The position numbers and the translations under genes are program-made. From Cymodocea nodosa (taxonomy: Eukaryota; Streptophyta; Magnoliopsida; Alismatales; Cymodoceaceae): DNA of 64,000 bases. Shown one piece after another: positions 34,745 through 46,175 of the stretch. Positions within the stretch are counted from its first letter, which is position 1. Each line of letters begins with the position of its first letter. The notes under the pieces are model-generated. The model saw only the letters and a list, made by a program, of their open reading frames with translations, was not told the DNA's origin and ran no database searches. The stretch is taken from NCBI GenBank assembly GCA_036874045.1, contig CM072336.1:19959001-20023000 (forward strand). The letters are read 5' to 3'.

Positions 34745-36672
34745 GTTTTGGTGCTTTAAAATGATTTATTAAGATGATTTGCAAGATTTAATATCCTTTA
34801 AATTGTTTTAGTTTTATTTGTTTTCTTGTTGAGTTATTATTTTTCTTTGTTTGTTTGCAAAGAAATGGATACATGGATTGACTGTTCTATGTGTTCAATT
34901 CTTTGTTATCTGAATTGCTTGTTACATGTTTAATTCAAGTTTATGATTTGGTGACAAGTAGCTTAATGGAGTAATGATAATCTTTGTGTACAAGTTATTA
35001 AGACAGAATCTGTCTGTCTGTAAATTTAAATTTTTTGATGTGCACAAGATTAGAACTCATTTTTATGATATTTTTCCTGAAATACTCGGTTTTTGAGATT
35101 TCCTTTGATTAGTTATGCATAAAATTCTGATTAGTATGTTAAAAGATAAAAATTTTAGAAAACAGGGATGTTTTACAGAATTCTGGATAGGTTTCTGTTA
35201 ATGAATTTTGAAAATATGATATTATTAAAGTATGTAAAATTTAATTCAGTGATTTTTTCCAAAAAGTACATGAAAATATCTTTACAACGAGTATTATAAG
35301 CTTCATTTGGATTTATATAGATTTATGTGTGAATTTTTAAAGTTGGCATATCAGATTTAACCAATATTATGAAAATCGGATAGTCAGGGGTATAATTGTC
35401 CGAACACTTCATGAAAAACTCAAACAGTTACACCTAACTATCCAAGTTTTCCCTGACCAAAACTCGAACAGTTACACCTAACTATCCGAGTTTTCCCTGA
35501 CCAAAAATCGGATAGTTAGGGTGAGCTATCCGATATCTATCGGATGGTTATTTTCTGGTGAAGAACAGTTTTATCTGAACTCTTATATTTGAAACTTCAG
35601 ATACATGTTTGAATAAAACTTATTTTTGAAATTTTTCTATGAAACTACATGAGTTTACTTTTCCAAAAAGGTATTATACGTTGTATTTGGACTTATATAT
35701 ATTTCTGGAGAATTTTTCTAAGATGATATGTTCTGTAGATTACGAATTTATGTTGTCTGAGGTTTTACATAATTTTGATAATACTTCAGTTTTGGAAATT
35801 TTTATCTCTGATTTTTTATAAAAACTAGAAGTAATTACCTTTCAGAGAAGTATTTAATTGTAAATTTTGGAGCTGTATAAATTTCTGTGTGATTTTTTCA
35901 AGTTGAGATATTTAGCTTTCCCTCTAACCTTCCGAAATTTTTTTGCCATTTCAGAAGGTTAGGTAGTTAACCTTTCGAAATCTTCATATTCTGCTATTTT
36001 TCGGAAGGTTAACCAGTAACCTTTCGAAACTTTTACCTTTCCGGAAGGTTAGGTGGCTAACCTTCAGAACTCTCTATGAGTGCAGTTTTTCTGATATTTC
36101 TCTTTATCTGCATGCTTATAATCGAAACTGCAATTAAATGTTGAGTTAAAAATTATTTTTGTAATTTTTCCTTGAAACTAAAGTAGTTTATCTTTCAAAC
36201 AAGGTATTATACGTTATATTTGGATTTGTATACATTTCTGGGGAATTTTTCTAAGATGACATGTTCTGCAGATTACGAATTCTGAGTTATCTGAGTTTCA
36301 CCCGATTTTGACAACGCTTCAGTTTTGGGAACTTTTTGTCTCTGATTTTTCTTAGAAACTAGAAGTAATTACCTTTCAGAAGAGTATTTATTTGTGAATT
36401 TACATGCTATATGAGTTTCTGTAGAAAACTTTTAAGCTAAGGTAGTATAGTTTAGTTTCAGAAATTCCATGACTACTTGTTTTAGATGAAACTCAGATTA
36501 TATACAAAGTTTGCGAGATATATGCTTTGCTGTTTGTATCTAGAATTTAGTGGTATGATAATAGAATAGTCATTGAATGAATCTACGAAAAATTAAGTTT
36601 CAAGTAAAAGAAAAAAATAATTGTTTATCAATTTTTCTATTATGTTGCAGATTTACTTAAATCACTTGAAGA
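34745..36672 (+). other. Element D leader with tandem duplication and inverted repeats
   Basis: About 1.9 kb without a long ORF. A segment is duplicated with a period of ~533 bp (35670/36203 and 35824/36358), and a weaker third copy begins near 35290. Quasi-palindromes: CGGATAGTTA type at 35375-35560 (units separated by TTTTCCCTGACCAAAA) and GGAAGGTTA..TAACCTTTCG type at 35930-36075. It ends with TTCTATTATGTTGCAG (36635-36650), a good 3' splice site just before the pol frame, so the leader may be an intron; no donor was identified. Confidence 0.65.
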
Positions 36673-38118
36673 TTGTGCTTGATTGAATACATTCGGTTTG
36701 TTCATTTAGTTGAAAATTTGCATGCCATTCTAGATAAATATTTAATTTATAATATGGATGAATTTAGTTTTGATTTGACATCTACATGTTCCAAATGCAA
36801 ATTGAATAATCACGTTGATGCTGATTGCCCATTTTATATGATAAATAGCAAAGTAGATGCATGTTCTAATTCTAATGTTAGCCTATATATGCCAAATTTA
36901 AATTATAATGTTGATGCTTATGACACTAGTAGCTATAGTTGTGAAATTAAAATGGAATAGCCTATAGGAAATATTTCCTATGTTGTATCTTCAGTAAACT
37001 TAGCTAAGGCAATTGCTGAACTTAACACCTCTATGGATTTATTAAACTTAGCAAAAGCCTCTAGTGCCCCCATTGACATAGATGGTTATGAAAACATAGA
37101 TTTAAGATCAACATCCTTGGTTGAGGATGAATCAATTAAAACTTATGTTGCTTTAAGGTCCGGGAGAGAGGTGAGCATTCCTGAAAAGGAAACTCCTTCT
37201 CTTGTACCGATGAGTGTTCCTACAGATGATTTAGGTTCATCCAATCAACTAAATAAAGAATCTGAAAATGAAATTTTATTGGGTGATAAAAAGGGTAAAG
37301 GTAAGTTATCCGAGGTAAGTATCCCTTTAGAAAGTCAACCTGCCCCTTTTCCCCATAGATTAAGAACTCCACATAAGGATATTGATCAGAATATTAAGAT
37401 GAGAGAAATCTTTGAACAGGTTAGTATTAACATTCCATTACTAGATGCAATAGAGCAAATACCTGCATATGCCAAGTTTTTAAAGGAATTATGTACGAAG
37501 AAGCGAGCTAGGAAGACACCTATGAAAGTGTGCTTAGCTAAATTCGTTAGTGCCTATTTCTGCCAAGACTTGCCTAAGAAGTTTAGTGATCCAGGTACTC
37601 CAACCATTTCTTGTACAATTGGAGATACCTATTTTGATAGAGCATTGATAGATTTAGGAGCAAGAGTAAATGTTATGTCATCTAGTGTTTATGTGAACCT
37701 AGGACTTAATGGTATTCAACCCACTAAGGTTCTCATTCAACTAGTTGACCATTCTTTTAGAACTCCCTTAGGAGTTGTTGAAAACATATTGATTAAGATT
37801 AAAGATTTTGTCTATCCCATAGACTTTATTGTCTTAGAAAATCAACCTTCACTTGGTAGAAAGCAAAATGTGCCCCTTATTTTAGGAAGACCCTTCCTAG
37901 CCATAGCAGATGCATATATAGGATGTAGAGATGGGTCTATGCAAATAACATATGGTGATGCTAAGGTTGATTTAAATATTTTTAAATGTCACCTAGACGT
38001 TAAAATTTTAGATAATGAAAATTTTAATGTGAGCTTATTAAGCATTATGGATGAAGGTGAGGGGGTAGAAAATTATAGTTTATTTAAAGATGAAGATTAT
38101 CCACCTATAGAACATTAG
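36673..38118 (+). pseudogene. Element D zinc-knuckle and protease part of pol
   Basis: One frame with stops at 36958-36960 and 38116-38118. Order: zinc knuckle CSKCKLNNHVDADC (36787-36828; C-x2-C-x4-H-x4-C), a spacer, the junction block ALRSGREV (37150-37173; in ordinary Athila elements the equivalent LRSGK block follows gag directly), MREIFEQVSINIPLL, then aspartic protease TISCTIGDTYFDRALIDLGA with the DLGA catalytic motif (37651-37662) and LILGRPFLA. The usual capsid part of gag, expected upstream, is absent; only the knuckle precedes the protease. The start at 36673 is a convenience; translation could begin further down. Confidence 0.88.
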
Positions 38119-39814
38119 GTTGATCTAGCACATATCTATGACTTAGATGATGACATTGGTGAGAGTGATAATATTTTTGAATTAAATTACATAGAGCCTT
38201 TAGAAAGAGATTTAGGAGAGATTAAGAAACCATCTATTGTAGAACCACCTTCTCTTGAACTAAAACCCTTGCCTCAAGACCTTAAGTATGCCTATTTGGG
38301 AAAAGAGAACAACTTGCTAGTTATTTTGTCTTCCCATCTTTCTAGAGAACAAGAAGAGAAGTTGTTGGTAATTTTAAAAGAACATAAGGAGGCCATTGGT
38401 TGGATCATGGCCGACATCAAAGTAATTGACCCTAGTTTATGTCAACATAGAATTCATTTGAATAATGACATTACACATTCTAGGGACCCATAGAGAAGAT
38501 TAAACCCAAACATAAAAGATGTGGTTAGAAAAGAAATTATTAAGTGGCTAGATCATGACATCATTTATCCTATTTCTGATAGTCCTTGGGTTAGCCTTGT
38601 TCAGGTTGTCCCAAAGAAATCTGGTATTATAGTTGTAGAAAATAGCAATCATGAACTAGTCCCTACTAGAGTGCAAACAGGATGGCAAGTGTGTATTGAT
38701 TATAGAAAACTAAATACCGCCACTAGGAAAGACCATTTTCCCTTGCCTTTTATGGATCAAATGTTAGAGAAGTTAGCTGGGCAAGAATATTATTGTTTCC
38801 TAGATGGTTATTCTGGATATAACCAAATTCCTGTAGCACCTTGTGACTAAGAGAAAACCACATTCACATGTCCTTTTGGTACTTTTGCATTCCGGCACAT
38901 GCCCTTTAGTTTGTGTAATGCTCCTGCAACTTTTCAAAGGTGTATGACTGGAATCTTTTCAGACATGATTGATAACTTCTTAGAGATTTTTATGGATGAT
39001 TTCTCTGTGTCAGGGTCTTCCTTTGATGTGTCTTAAGAATTTAGAATTGGTTTTAAAAAGATGTATAGAGAAAAATTTGGTTTTAAATTGGGAAAAATGC
39101 CACTTCATAGTGCAACATGGAATTGTGTTAGGCCATGCTGTTTCTAAGAATGGGTTGGAAGTAGATAAGGCCAAAGTAGACTTGATAGCCAACCTACCAC
39201 CCCCTAAATCTATTAAGGATATAAGAGAATTTTTGGGTCATGTTGGGTTTTATAGACGATTTATTAAGGATTTTAGTAAGATTACCCGTCCTTTAACTAG
39301 TTTATGATCAAAGGATCATAAGTTTGAATTCTCTAGAGAATGTCAAGATGCCTTTGATAAGCTTAAGGGAGTCCTCACCTTAGCCCCTATTGTGTATCCA
39401 CCCGATTGGTCTCAACCATTCGAGTTGATGTGTGATGCATCGGATTATGCAATTGGTGCTATGTTGGGGCAAAGAATTGATAAATTACCTAGGGTAATCT
39501 ATTATGCTACTAAAACTCTTAATGCAGCCTAATTGAACTATACAGTTACAGAGAAAGAATTTTTAGCTATAGTTTTTGCTCTTGAGAAGTTTAGATCTTA
39601 TTTGCTAGGCTCTAAAGTTATCATTTTCACTGATCATTCTGCCATTAAATATTTATTAGCTAAAAAAGATGCTAAGGCTAGATTAGTTAGATGGATTCTT
39701 CTCTTGCAAGAATTTGATATTGAGATAAAAGATAAGAAAGGATGTGAGAACGTAGTTGCCGACCACTTGTCTCATATTGTCACGCCTCAAGGGGAGTTAC
39801 CCATTGATGAATAA
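38119..39814 (+). pseudogene. Element D reverse transcriptase and RNase H
   Basis: Continues the protease frame. RT blocks: [65 protein letters not shown] and an intact FMDD (38989-39000), then VLNWEKCHF and [18 protein letters not shown]. RNase [61 protein letters not shown]. Stops at 38491, 38848, 39305 and 39530; a frameshift near 39030 (after SSFDV). Athila type by sequence; more decayed than A's pol but with the catalytic YxDD-equivalent kept. Confidence 0.9.
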
Positions 39815-39829
39815 TTTCCTGATGAGCAG

Positions 39830-41117
39830 TTGATGGCTATAACTCCAATCCCTTGGTTTGCAAATATTGTGAATTATCTTGTGACAAAACGACTACCTAG
39901 CAATTGGTCAAGGCAAGATATTAAGAGATTTTTAGCTAGGGCCAAAGAATTTTATTGGGATGACCCCTATCTTTATAAGTTAGGCCCTGATTTGATTTTG
40001 AGGAGATGCTTCCTAGATATGGAAATCCATAGTGTGCTATCTTTTTGTCATGACCAACCTGTTGGTAGTCATCTTAACCCTATTAAGACTGCAACTAAAG
40101 TTCTTCAATGTCGTTTTTTCTGGCCCACATTGCATAAAGATGCATACTCCTATGTTAAGAATTGTAGAGATTGTCAAAAAGCGGGAAGATTGACTAGAAG
40201 AAATATGATGCCGCTTACACCAATTATTGAAGTTGAAGTATTTGACATGTGGGGTATTGATTTCATGGGACCCTTCCCTAATTTTGGAGGTTATTTGTAT
40301 ATTCTGTTAGCTATTGATTATGTGTCCAAATGGGTTGAAGTTATTCCCACACGGACTTGTGATTCTAAGGTAGTAATAAATTTTATTAAGAGCAACATTT
40401 TTGCTAGATTTGGCATTCCTAGAGCAATCATTAGTGATAGGGGAACACACTTTAATAATAGAAGTTTTGAAGTATTAATGAAAAAATTTGGAGTAAACCA
40501 TAAAATGACAACCCCCTATCACCCACAAACCAATGGACAAGTAGAGAATGCCAATAAGCAAATTTTGGAGAAGATAGTAGGAAAGACAAGAAAAGATTGG
40601 GTAGAAAAGTTAGATGAGGCATTATGGGCTTATCGGACTGCTTTTAAGTTTGTTTTAAATATGTCATTTACCAGTAGAGCTTGAGCATAAGGCAAGATGG
40701 GCTATTCAAAGACTCAACTTAGATTTAAAGGCTGCTGGTAAGAAGAGAAAATTTCAATTGACTGAATTAGAAGAAAAACGGAGAGAGGCATATGAGAATT
40801 CACGGATAGCTAAAGAAAAGAGTAAAGTATTTCATGATAGCAAGCTCTTCCGTAAGAATTTTGTAGTAGGGCAGCAGGTATTGTTGTATAATTCTAGACT
40901 ACATCTATTTCCTGGTAAGTTAAGATCACGGTGGATAGGACCTCTTGTGGTAAAAAGTATGTTTCCTCATGGAGCAGTGGAGATTGAAAACCCTAAGAGT
41001 GGGGAAGTTTCTAAGGTCAATGGCCACCGTTTAAAACATTTCTCGCAGCAAATATTATTTGGCCATGAAGAGAATATTGTTTTAATCGATGCTGTCTATG
41101 CTGAATCTGATAATTAG
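39830..41117 (+). pseudogene. Element D integrase
   Basis: HHCC zinc domain (FCHDQPVGSHLNP...CRDCQKAGR), catalytic core with MWGIDFMGPF, ISDRGTHFNNRSF and NGQVENANKQ giving the D,D,E residues. Then, after a short deletion and frameshift at about 40670 that removes the FRLVYGK-CH block, the C-terminal GPF/Y-like module LHLFPGKLRSRWIGPLVV. It ends at TAG 41115-41117 after DAVYAESDN. In the normal family the element's coding part would end here; instead gag follows. Confidence 0.9.
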
Positions 41118-41319
41118 TGCTCTTTTGTTTTTCTTTTTATTAGTTTTAGATGTAATTACTCTTATTTCTTTTTGTTGATTTTGTCATTATGTAAATCTTG
41201 TTTTTCAATTATGTACTTACCTATCTAACATGCACGTGTTGGGATTAGAGACTATTCCACTGTAAGTGTCATTTGTACCTTTTTCTATCAAAATATTTCT
41301 TTTGTGATATTGTTAGTGT
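41118..41319 (+). other. Integrase/gag intergenic region of element D
   Basis: 202 bp, T-rich, with CACGTG near 41234 and ending TTTGTGATATTGTTAG (41301-41316), a possible 3' splice site four bases before the gag ATG. No LTR-like sequence, which argues against two fused elements. How gag was translated is not evident. Confidence 0.5.
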
Positions 41320-42678
41320 ATGCAATCTTCTAAGTGGGTGAGAGATAGTGCATCTAGATTACTTAGACAAACCCCTTTAGAAGAAGAAGTTAGTGTGTTA
41401 GAAGAGCCTGTAAGGATGGGAGACCAAGGTAGAAATCAACAATTACCTTCTCTTGAGGGCATCTGCTATCCTCAAATACATGACCATCCCTCTTGTCTTG
41501 TATTGCCACAGGTAGATGGACATAAATTTCAATTGCATATGAATTATGTCAATCAGTTGCCTAGATTTCATGGACTAGATAAGGAAGATGCATATGCATT
41601 CCTGAATGACTTTAATGATGTTTGCAACATGATTAATCTACTTGAAGTGCCTATTGATGCAATAAAGTTGAGATTTATTCCTTTTGCTCTTCGATATGAT
41701 GCGAAACTATGGTTGAACACCCTTCCTGTTAATTCCATTTGTACTTGGACTGATTTTTGTGGTGTCTTTATTAAGAAATTTCATCCTTTGCATAAGACCA
41801 TTCAAGCTAAGAATGCTATTCTAAACATCTGTCAGCAAACCAATGAACCTTTTTGGAAATATTTTGAACGTTTCAATAAACTAGTGGCAAGATGTTCTAA
41901 TCATGGTCTACCTAAATCAAGATAGTGTCAAGTAATCTATGAAGGATTGGATTATCAAACCAAGTTGATGTTAGAATCTGTATGTCCTGGATGATTCATG
42001 AGATTAGATGAAGTCAGTGCATGGGATAGACTTGTGGACCTTGCTGAGAGAACAATGGAAATGGAAAGTTCATCAGATAGAACATTTGACAGAACTTTGG
42101 AAAGGGGAATGCACACAGTAGACCCCATGGTAGGCATGGAAGCTAGGATGTCGTCCATGGTTAAAAAAGTAGATCTGATTATAAGTCAACAAAAGGGAAA
42201 AGATAAAGTGATTGAAGTCAAGTGTATAGCATGTGGAATTCCTGGGCACATCATGGAAGAATGCCCTGCAATGCAAGGACAACAGTTTGAGGAAGTCAAT
42301 GCCATTGGTATGGGATAAAGTTCATTCCAACCGTCATCACACTATACCTCGGGATGGAGAAACCATCCCAATTTTTCATGGCAACAACCGGAAGCACCTA
42401 GAAACCGTACTGAGCATCATGGACCCACTCAGCCAAATTTAAATGATAGAATGTTCGCTTTGGAGAAAAGATTTACTGAAATGGAGAAAGGGATTCAATC
42501 CCTAATTCAAGTTAGTGGACAAGTAAATCCCATTTTAGCTAGCCATGACCAAATCATTAAGGGATTAAAAGCAAAGTTTGATAGGTTGTCTACTTCATCT
42601 GGAGGTAGAGCACGGGGAGAATTACCAAGTAACACTGTACCAAATCCCCGCTTGACAGGTGTGCATTTGGCACAATGA
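41320..42678 (+). pseudogene. Element D gag (capsid and zinc knuckle) downstream of integrase
   Basis: One 452-codon frame with three stops (41923, about 41990, 42316) and no frameshift. Blocks: LPQVDGHKFQLHMNYVNQLP, RFHGLDKEDAYAFLNDFNDV, PFALRYDAKLWLNTLPVNSI, FIKKFHPLHKTI, WKYFERFNKLVARCSNHGLP. This is the Athila capsid region. Then comes zinc knuckle CIACGIPGHIMEEC (42223-42264), the WRNHPNFSWQQP block and RARGELPSNTVPNP near the end. This last block normally precedes the LRSGK block and protease; here LRSGRE is found 5.5 kb upstream at 37150, so the two sides of the gag/pol junction have been swapped. It is followed by the internal polypurine tract. Confidence 0.92.
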
Positions 42679-43970
42679 GAGACTTCAGGAACTAACCCTT
42701 CACCATCTACATGAGTAGATATAAAAAAAAAAAGAAAAAAAAAAAAGAAAACAAAAATTCCTTTTTGTTAGTATTTTTATTCTTAATCGCATGCTATAGT
42801 TCTGTTTATATAAATTTCTTTTCTATTTTGATATGTTTGTTAGTTTTGTAGTTATTATTTTTCTTCATCAAGCAAGGTACGCACTCTTCACCTTATTTCT
42901 GTATGATGCATTTGAATGATACATGTATTGAACATTATTTCTTCAGCATACTACTCAATCTCCATTGTATGTTTTAGGAATAATACAATTTAAATTTACA
43001 CATGTGCATATGGATTACATGCTAGATATGGGGGTGTAATCTGTCCTTGCTTGTCATAGTTTGTTTCTTTTATTTTTGTCGTCTTCATGCTTTTTATCTT
43101 ATTGCCTAAATACTTTCTTTTACATTGGGGACAATGCAAGATTTAGGTATGGAGGGAGGCATTTGACGATAGTTTTTTTCGATTTTGTACTTTTCTTGTT
43201 TATTTTGTTTTATAAATGCTCATAGGCCTTAATGGATATAGTTCTTTTAGGTATAATTGAGACCTAAAAGTGAATCCTTTAGGAAAGAAACCTTGAACCT
43301 TAAGGGGAGGAGAAGAATAAAATTCAAAACCATCCATATTTTTGAGCTTATATGTAGTATTGCACTTACATAAGGCCTTGATTAGGAAGGAACCACTCCT
43401 CTTGAAGGGAAACTTAGGTAAAAACTTAGGAATATACCTTGGGGTTGTCCTATGAGAAGGGTAGAATAAAACGACTAAGGTAAAATTGCCCGTTCCTACA
43501 CAATGATGTAGGAGGCACTCTTAAGGGTAGAGGGCTAGGGAGAGAGAACAAAAAAAACAAGAAAAAAAAAAGAAAAAAAGAAAAGAAAAAGTAGAAGAGA
43601 GATTGATTACTTGTTCTTACAAAAGCTACTAAGTAACCGGTCAACTTTCCCCTAAGTAAGGGATTGTGGTCGCGTAAAAAGGTGTTGGAGTAGGAGGTAA
43701 TAAAAAGAAGAAGAAAAAAAGAGTCAAAATAAAAGGATAATGGACTCAAGGATAGACCTTTGGGATTACCTAGGTAACTTGGAGGGAGTTGAGTAGGTTA
43801 TTTCTTAGTCTTGGCCAATTTCACATACACTTATTTATATGGTACTTTACTTTCTTAGGATGAAAATTGAATGATTATTTGAATCCAATCTAGAAAGGTG
43901 AGAGGTGATTGAATAAAGGTGAAGCTAATAGGTTAAGACTACTTAAGAGCAACTTTATCCATGTTTAGGA
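42679..43970 (+). other. Element D non-coding region with internal polypurine tract
   Basis: A-rich run at 42722-42752. The tract AGGTATGGAGGGAGG (43145-43159) is preceded by TTGGGGACAATGCAAG. Further on, purine-rich runs on plus produce a spurious minus ORF (43450-43749). The block GCTACTAAGTAACCGGTC.. GGGATTGTGGTCGCGTAAAA (43626-43680) recurs in remnant J at 50072-50130. No env-like ORF. Confidence 0.65.
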
Positions 43971-45848
43971 TGTTAGGATCGATAGGCTCACCAAAGGGGG
44001 GGTGAATGGTGAAAGTGTGTATTTTTAAAATTCTTTAAATGTTGAATCGAATAATTCAACAAAAAATGAAATGAGATGAAACAGATATAATGCAAATTAA
44101 CAGAGATAAGAAACACACAGCAAATTTTTAGGTGGTTCACCAAATTGGCTAGTCCACCCCCAAGGTTCACTTGGGCTTCACTAAGTGTATCAACACTTAC
44201 ACACTTGCTTTCAGGTCAAAGCAAGAACCAACTACACAGAAGTTTTTAGGTAAAAACTTCAGTAAACCAACCTCTAGAGTTTTCAGATCGAAACTCAAAC
44301 CAACACTGTATGTAGCTTTTAGGTTGAAGCCACGAACCAACAGCTTTAAACCTTCAATCAGAGTTTTAGCGCAAGAGCTTTTTCTGCAATGGATCTTCTG
44401 AAAATTTTTCACTATTTGTAGACTTGAGTGTAAATGGAATTCGAGTGTAGCTCACTATATATCTCTGCCATATATCTATTGTCTGTATTTTGAATATATA
44501 CTTGATATGTACAACGATCATATTTTCCTCCAACAGATGTATTCTACTGTACTTAATTAGGATCAAGTCCCAATATGGCAAGTGACCGTTCAGAAAAAAC
44601 GTTTCAAGTCAACTTACTGATTTTCCTATTCTTTCGGATAGTTAGCTATGCAACTCTCCGAAGAGTAACTGTAACTCACCAAAAGATCACTTATCATTTA
44701 CTGCCAGGTAGGATTCCAGAATATTTAAATGTGAGCTATCATCCAATCGGATACTTATAACTGTAACTCACCGAATAGTTGTATACTTGACTTTGTCGAA
44801 TTTCGGAAGGTTATCTTGTAACTCACCGAAATTCTTCAGGATTTCGAATAGTTATTTTTCTAACTCTCCGAAAACTTATTTGAACCACTGTCTAGAATTC
44901 TGCACGTGGGAAATTCGATAACTTAAGTTTCGGATGGTTAAACTGTAACTCACCGAAACTCTTTTGAAATTTCGGATAGTTATCCTTCTAACTCTCCGAA
45001 AACCTATTTGAGCATCTATCTGGATTTCTGCACGTGGGAAATTCGATGACTTAAGTTTCGGATGGTTAAACTATAACTCACCGAAACTCTTTTGAAATTT
45101 CGGATAGTTATCCTTCTAACTCTCCGAAAACCTATTTGAGCATTTGTCTAGATTTCTACACGTGGGAAATTCACTGACTTAAGTTTCGGATAGTTAAACT
45201 GTAACTTACCGAAACTCTCTTTTTAAAATTCGGATAGTTATCCTAACTCTCCGATTTTCCCATTTAACTTTTCAACTGTCGGCTTCCTCCATTTTGCACG
45301 TGCGTAAAAAATGACTTAAGTTCCAGAAAGTTATGCCTGTAACTTACCGAAAAACTCGAATAGTTATCTAACTCTCTAAAAAGAAAACTCAGATAGTTAT
45401 CTAACTCATCGACAAGTCTTTTAAACTTCCGTTCTGTATTTCTGCACGTAGTTTATTGAATGACTTAACTTTCGGATAGTTATACCTGTAACTCTCTAAA
45501 AAGTCCATTAAGCTTCCGGATAGTTATCTCCTTAACTATCCGATCATTCAATCCCTTTAACTATCTGATTAAATAACTCTCCGAAGGCTTTGTAAAATCG
45601 GATAGTTATTCTTTTAACTATCCGATAGCATTGCTGCTGCTTTAAACGTGCTCTTTGGATACTTAGACCTGTAATTGTCCGATTTTGCTGAATCTTCTTG
45701 ATCTGTTCATTTGGAACCTTCTTGATCTTTTCATTTGCCTGGAAATAGTTCTAATAGCCTTTTGATCTAATGCAGTAAGACTTTACTGTGAAATACAATA
45801 TGTTTCCTCACATAGGTTTTGCATTATCAAAATACTCGGGTACTAACA
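43971..45848 (-). mobile_element. Solo TR-GAG LTR inside element D
   Basis: On minus: TGTTAGTACCCGAGTATTTTG to CGATCCTAACA, matching the TR-GAG LTRs in start, module array and end. CACGTG or near-CACGTG sites at 44903, 45031, 45159, 45297 and 45447 are spaced 128-150 bp. Around them lie CGGATAGTTA..TAACTCTCCG and TTTCGGATGGTTA..TAACTCACCGAAA quasi-palindromes and ACTTAAGT. No matching flanks were found, so the TSD has decayed or the LTR arose by recombination between different copies. Confidence 0.88.
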
Positions 45849-46175
45849 CGGAAACCAAGAGCATATTTTCGGTTTTTTTGTCTTTTAATTGTGTTGTTTT
45901 ATGTTTTGTTTTGGATTTTGTGGGTATATCCGTTGAAAACCCTCTAGAGACACAACTCTACCACTAGGGTGACCTAGGGGTTTAAAGGCTTGCTACACAT
46001 GCTAAGTGTAGTTGTGATCCCTACGAAAGTGGCCTAGGTTAGTTTTATTTTTGTTATTTATTTCTTAGTTCGTTTGTTTTGTTTTTAATGAATGTGCTTT
46101 TATATGGGCTTTGTGTTATCATTGTTTAGCTTTAGTCCTTTGCTAAGGGACTAGCAAAGACTAGGTATGGGGGTG
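45849..46175 (+). other. Element D 3' end with terminal polypurine tract
   Basis: Non-coding; ends CTAAGGGACTAGCAAAGACT then AGGTATGGGGGTG (46163-46175) abutting the LTR. The same GGGACTAGCAAA lead-in precedes the second tract of family B (23051-23067), showing common ancestry of D and family B. Confidence 0.8.

Noticed and set aside
43450..43749. 99-codon minus ORF rich in Phe, Ser and Leu
   Set aside because: Complement of long purine runs; low-complexity artefact.
42679..46162. Possible env-like gene between the two polypurine tracts of D
   Set aside because: No long ORF, signal peptide or membrane segment in any frame once the nested solo LTR is removed.
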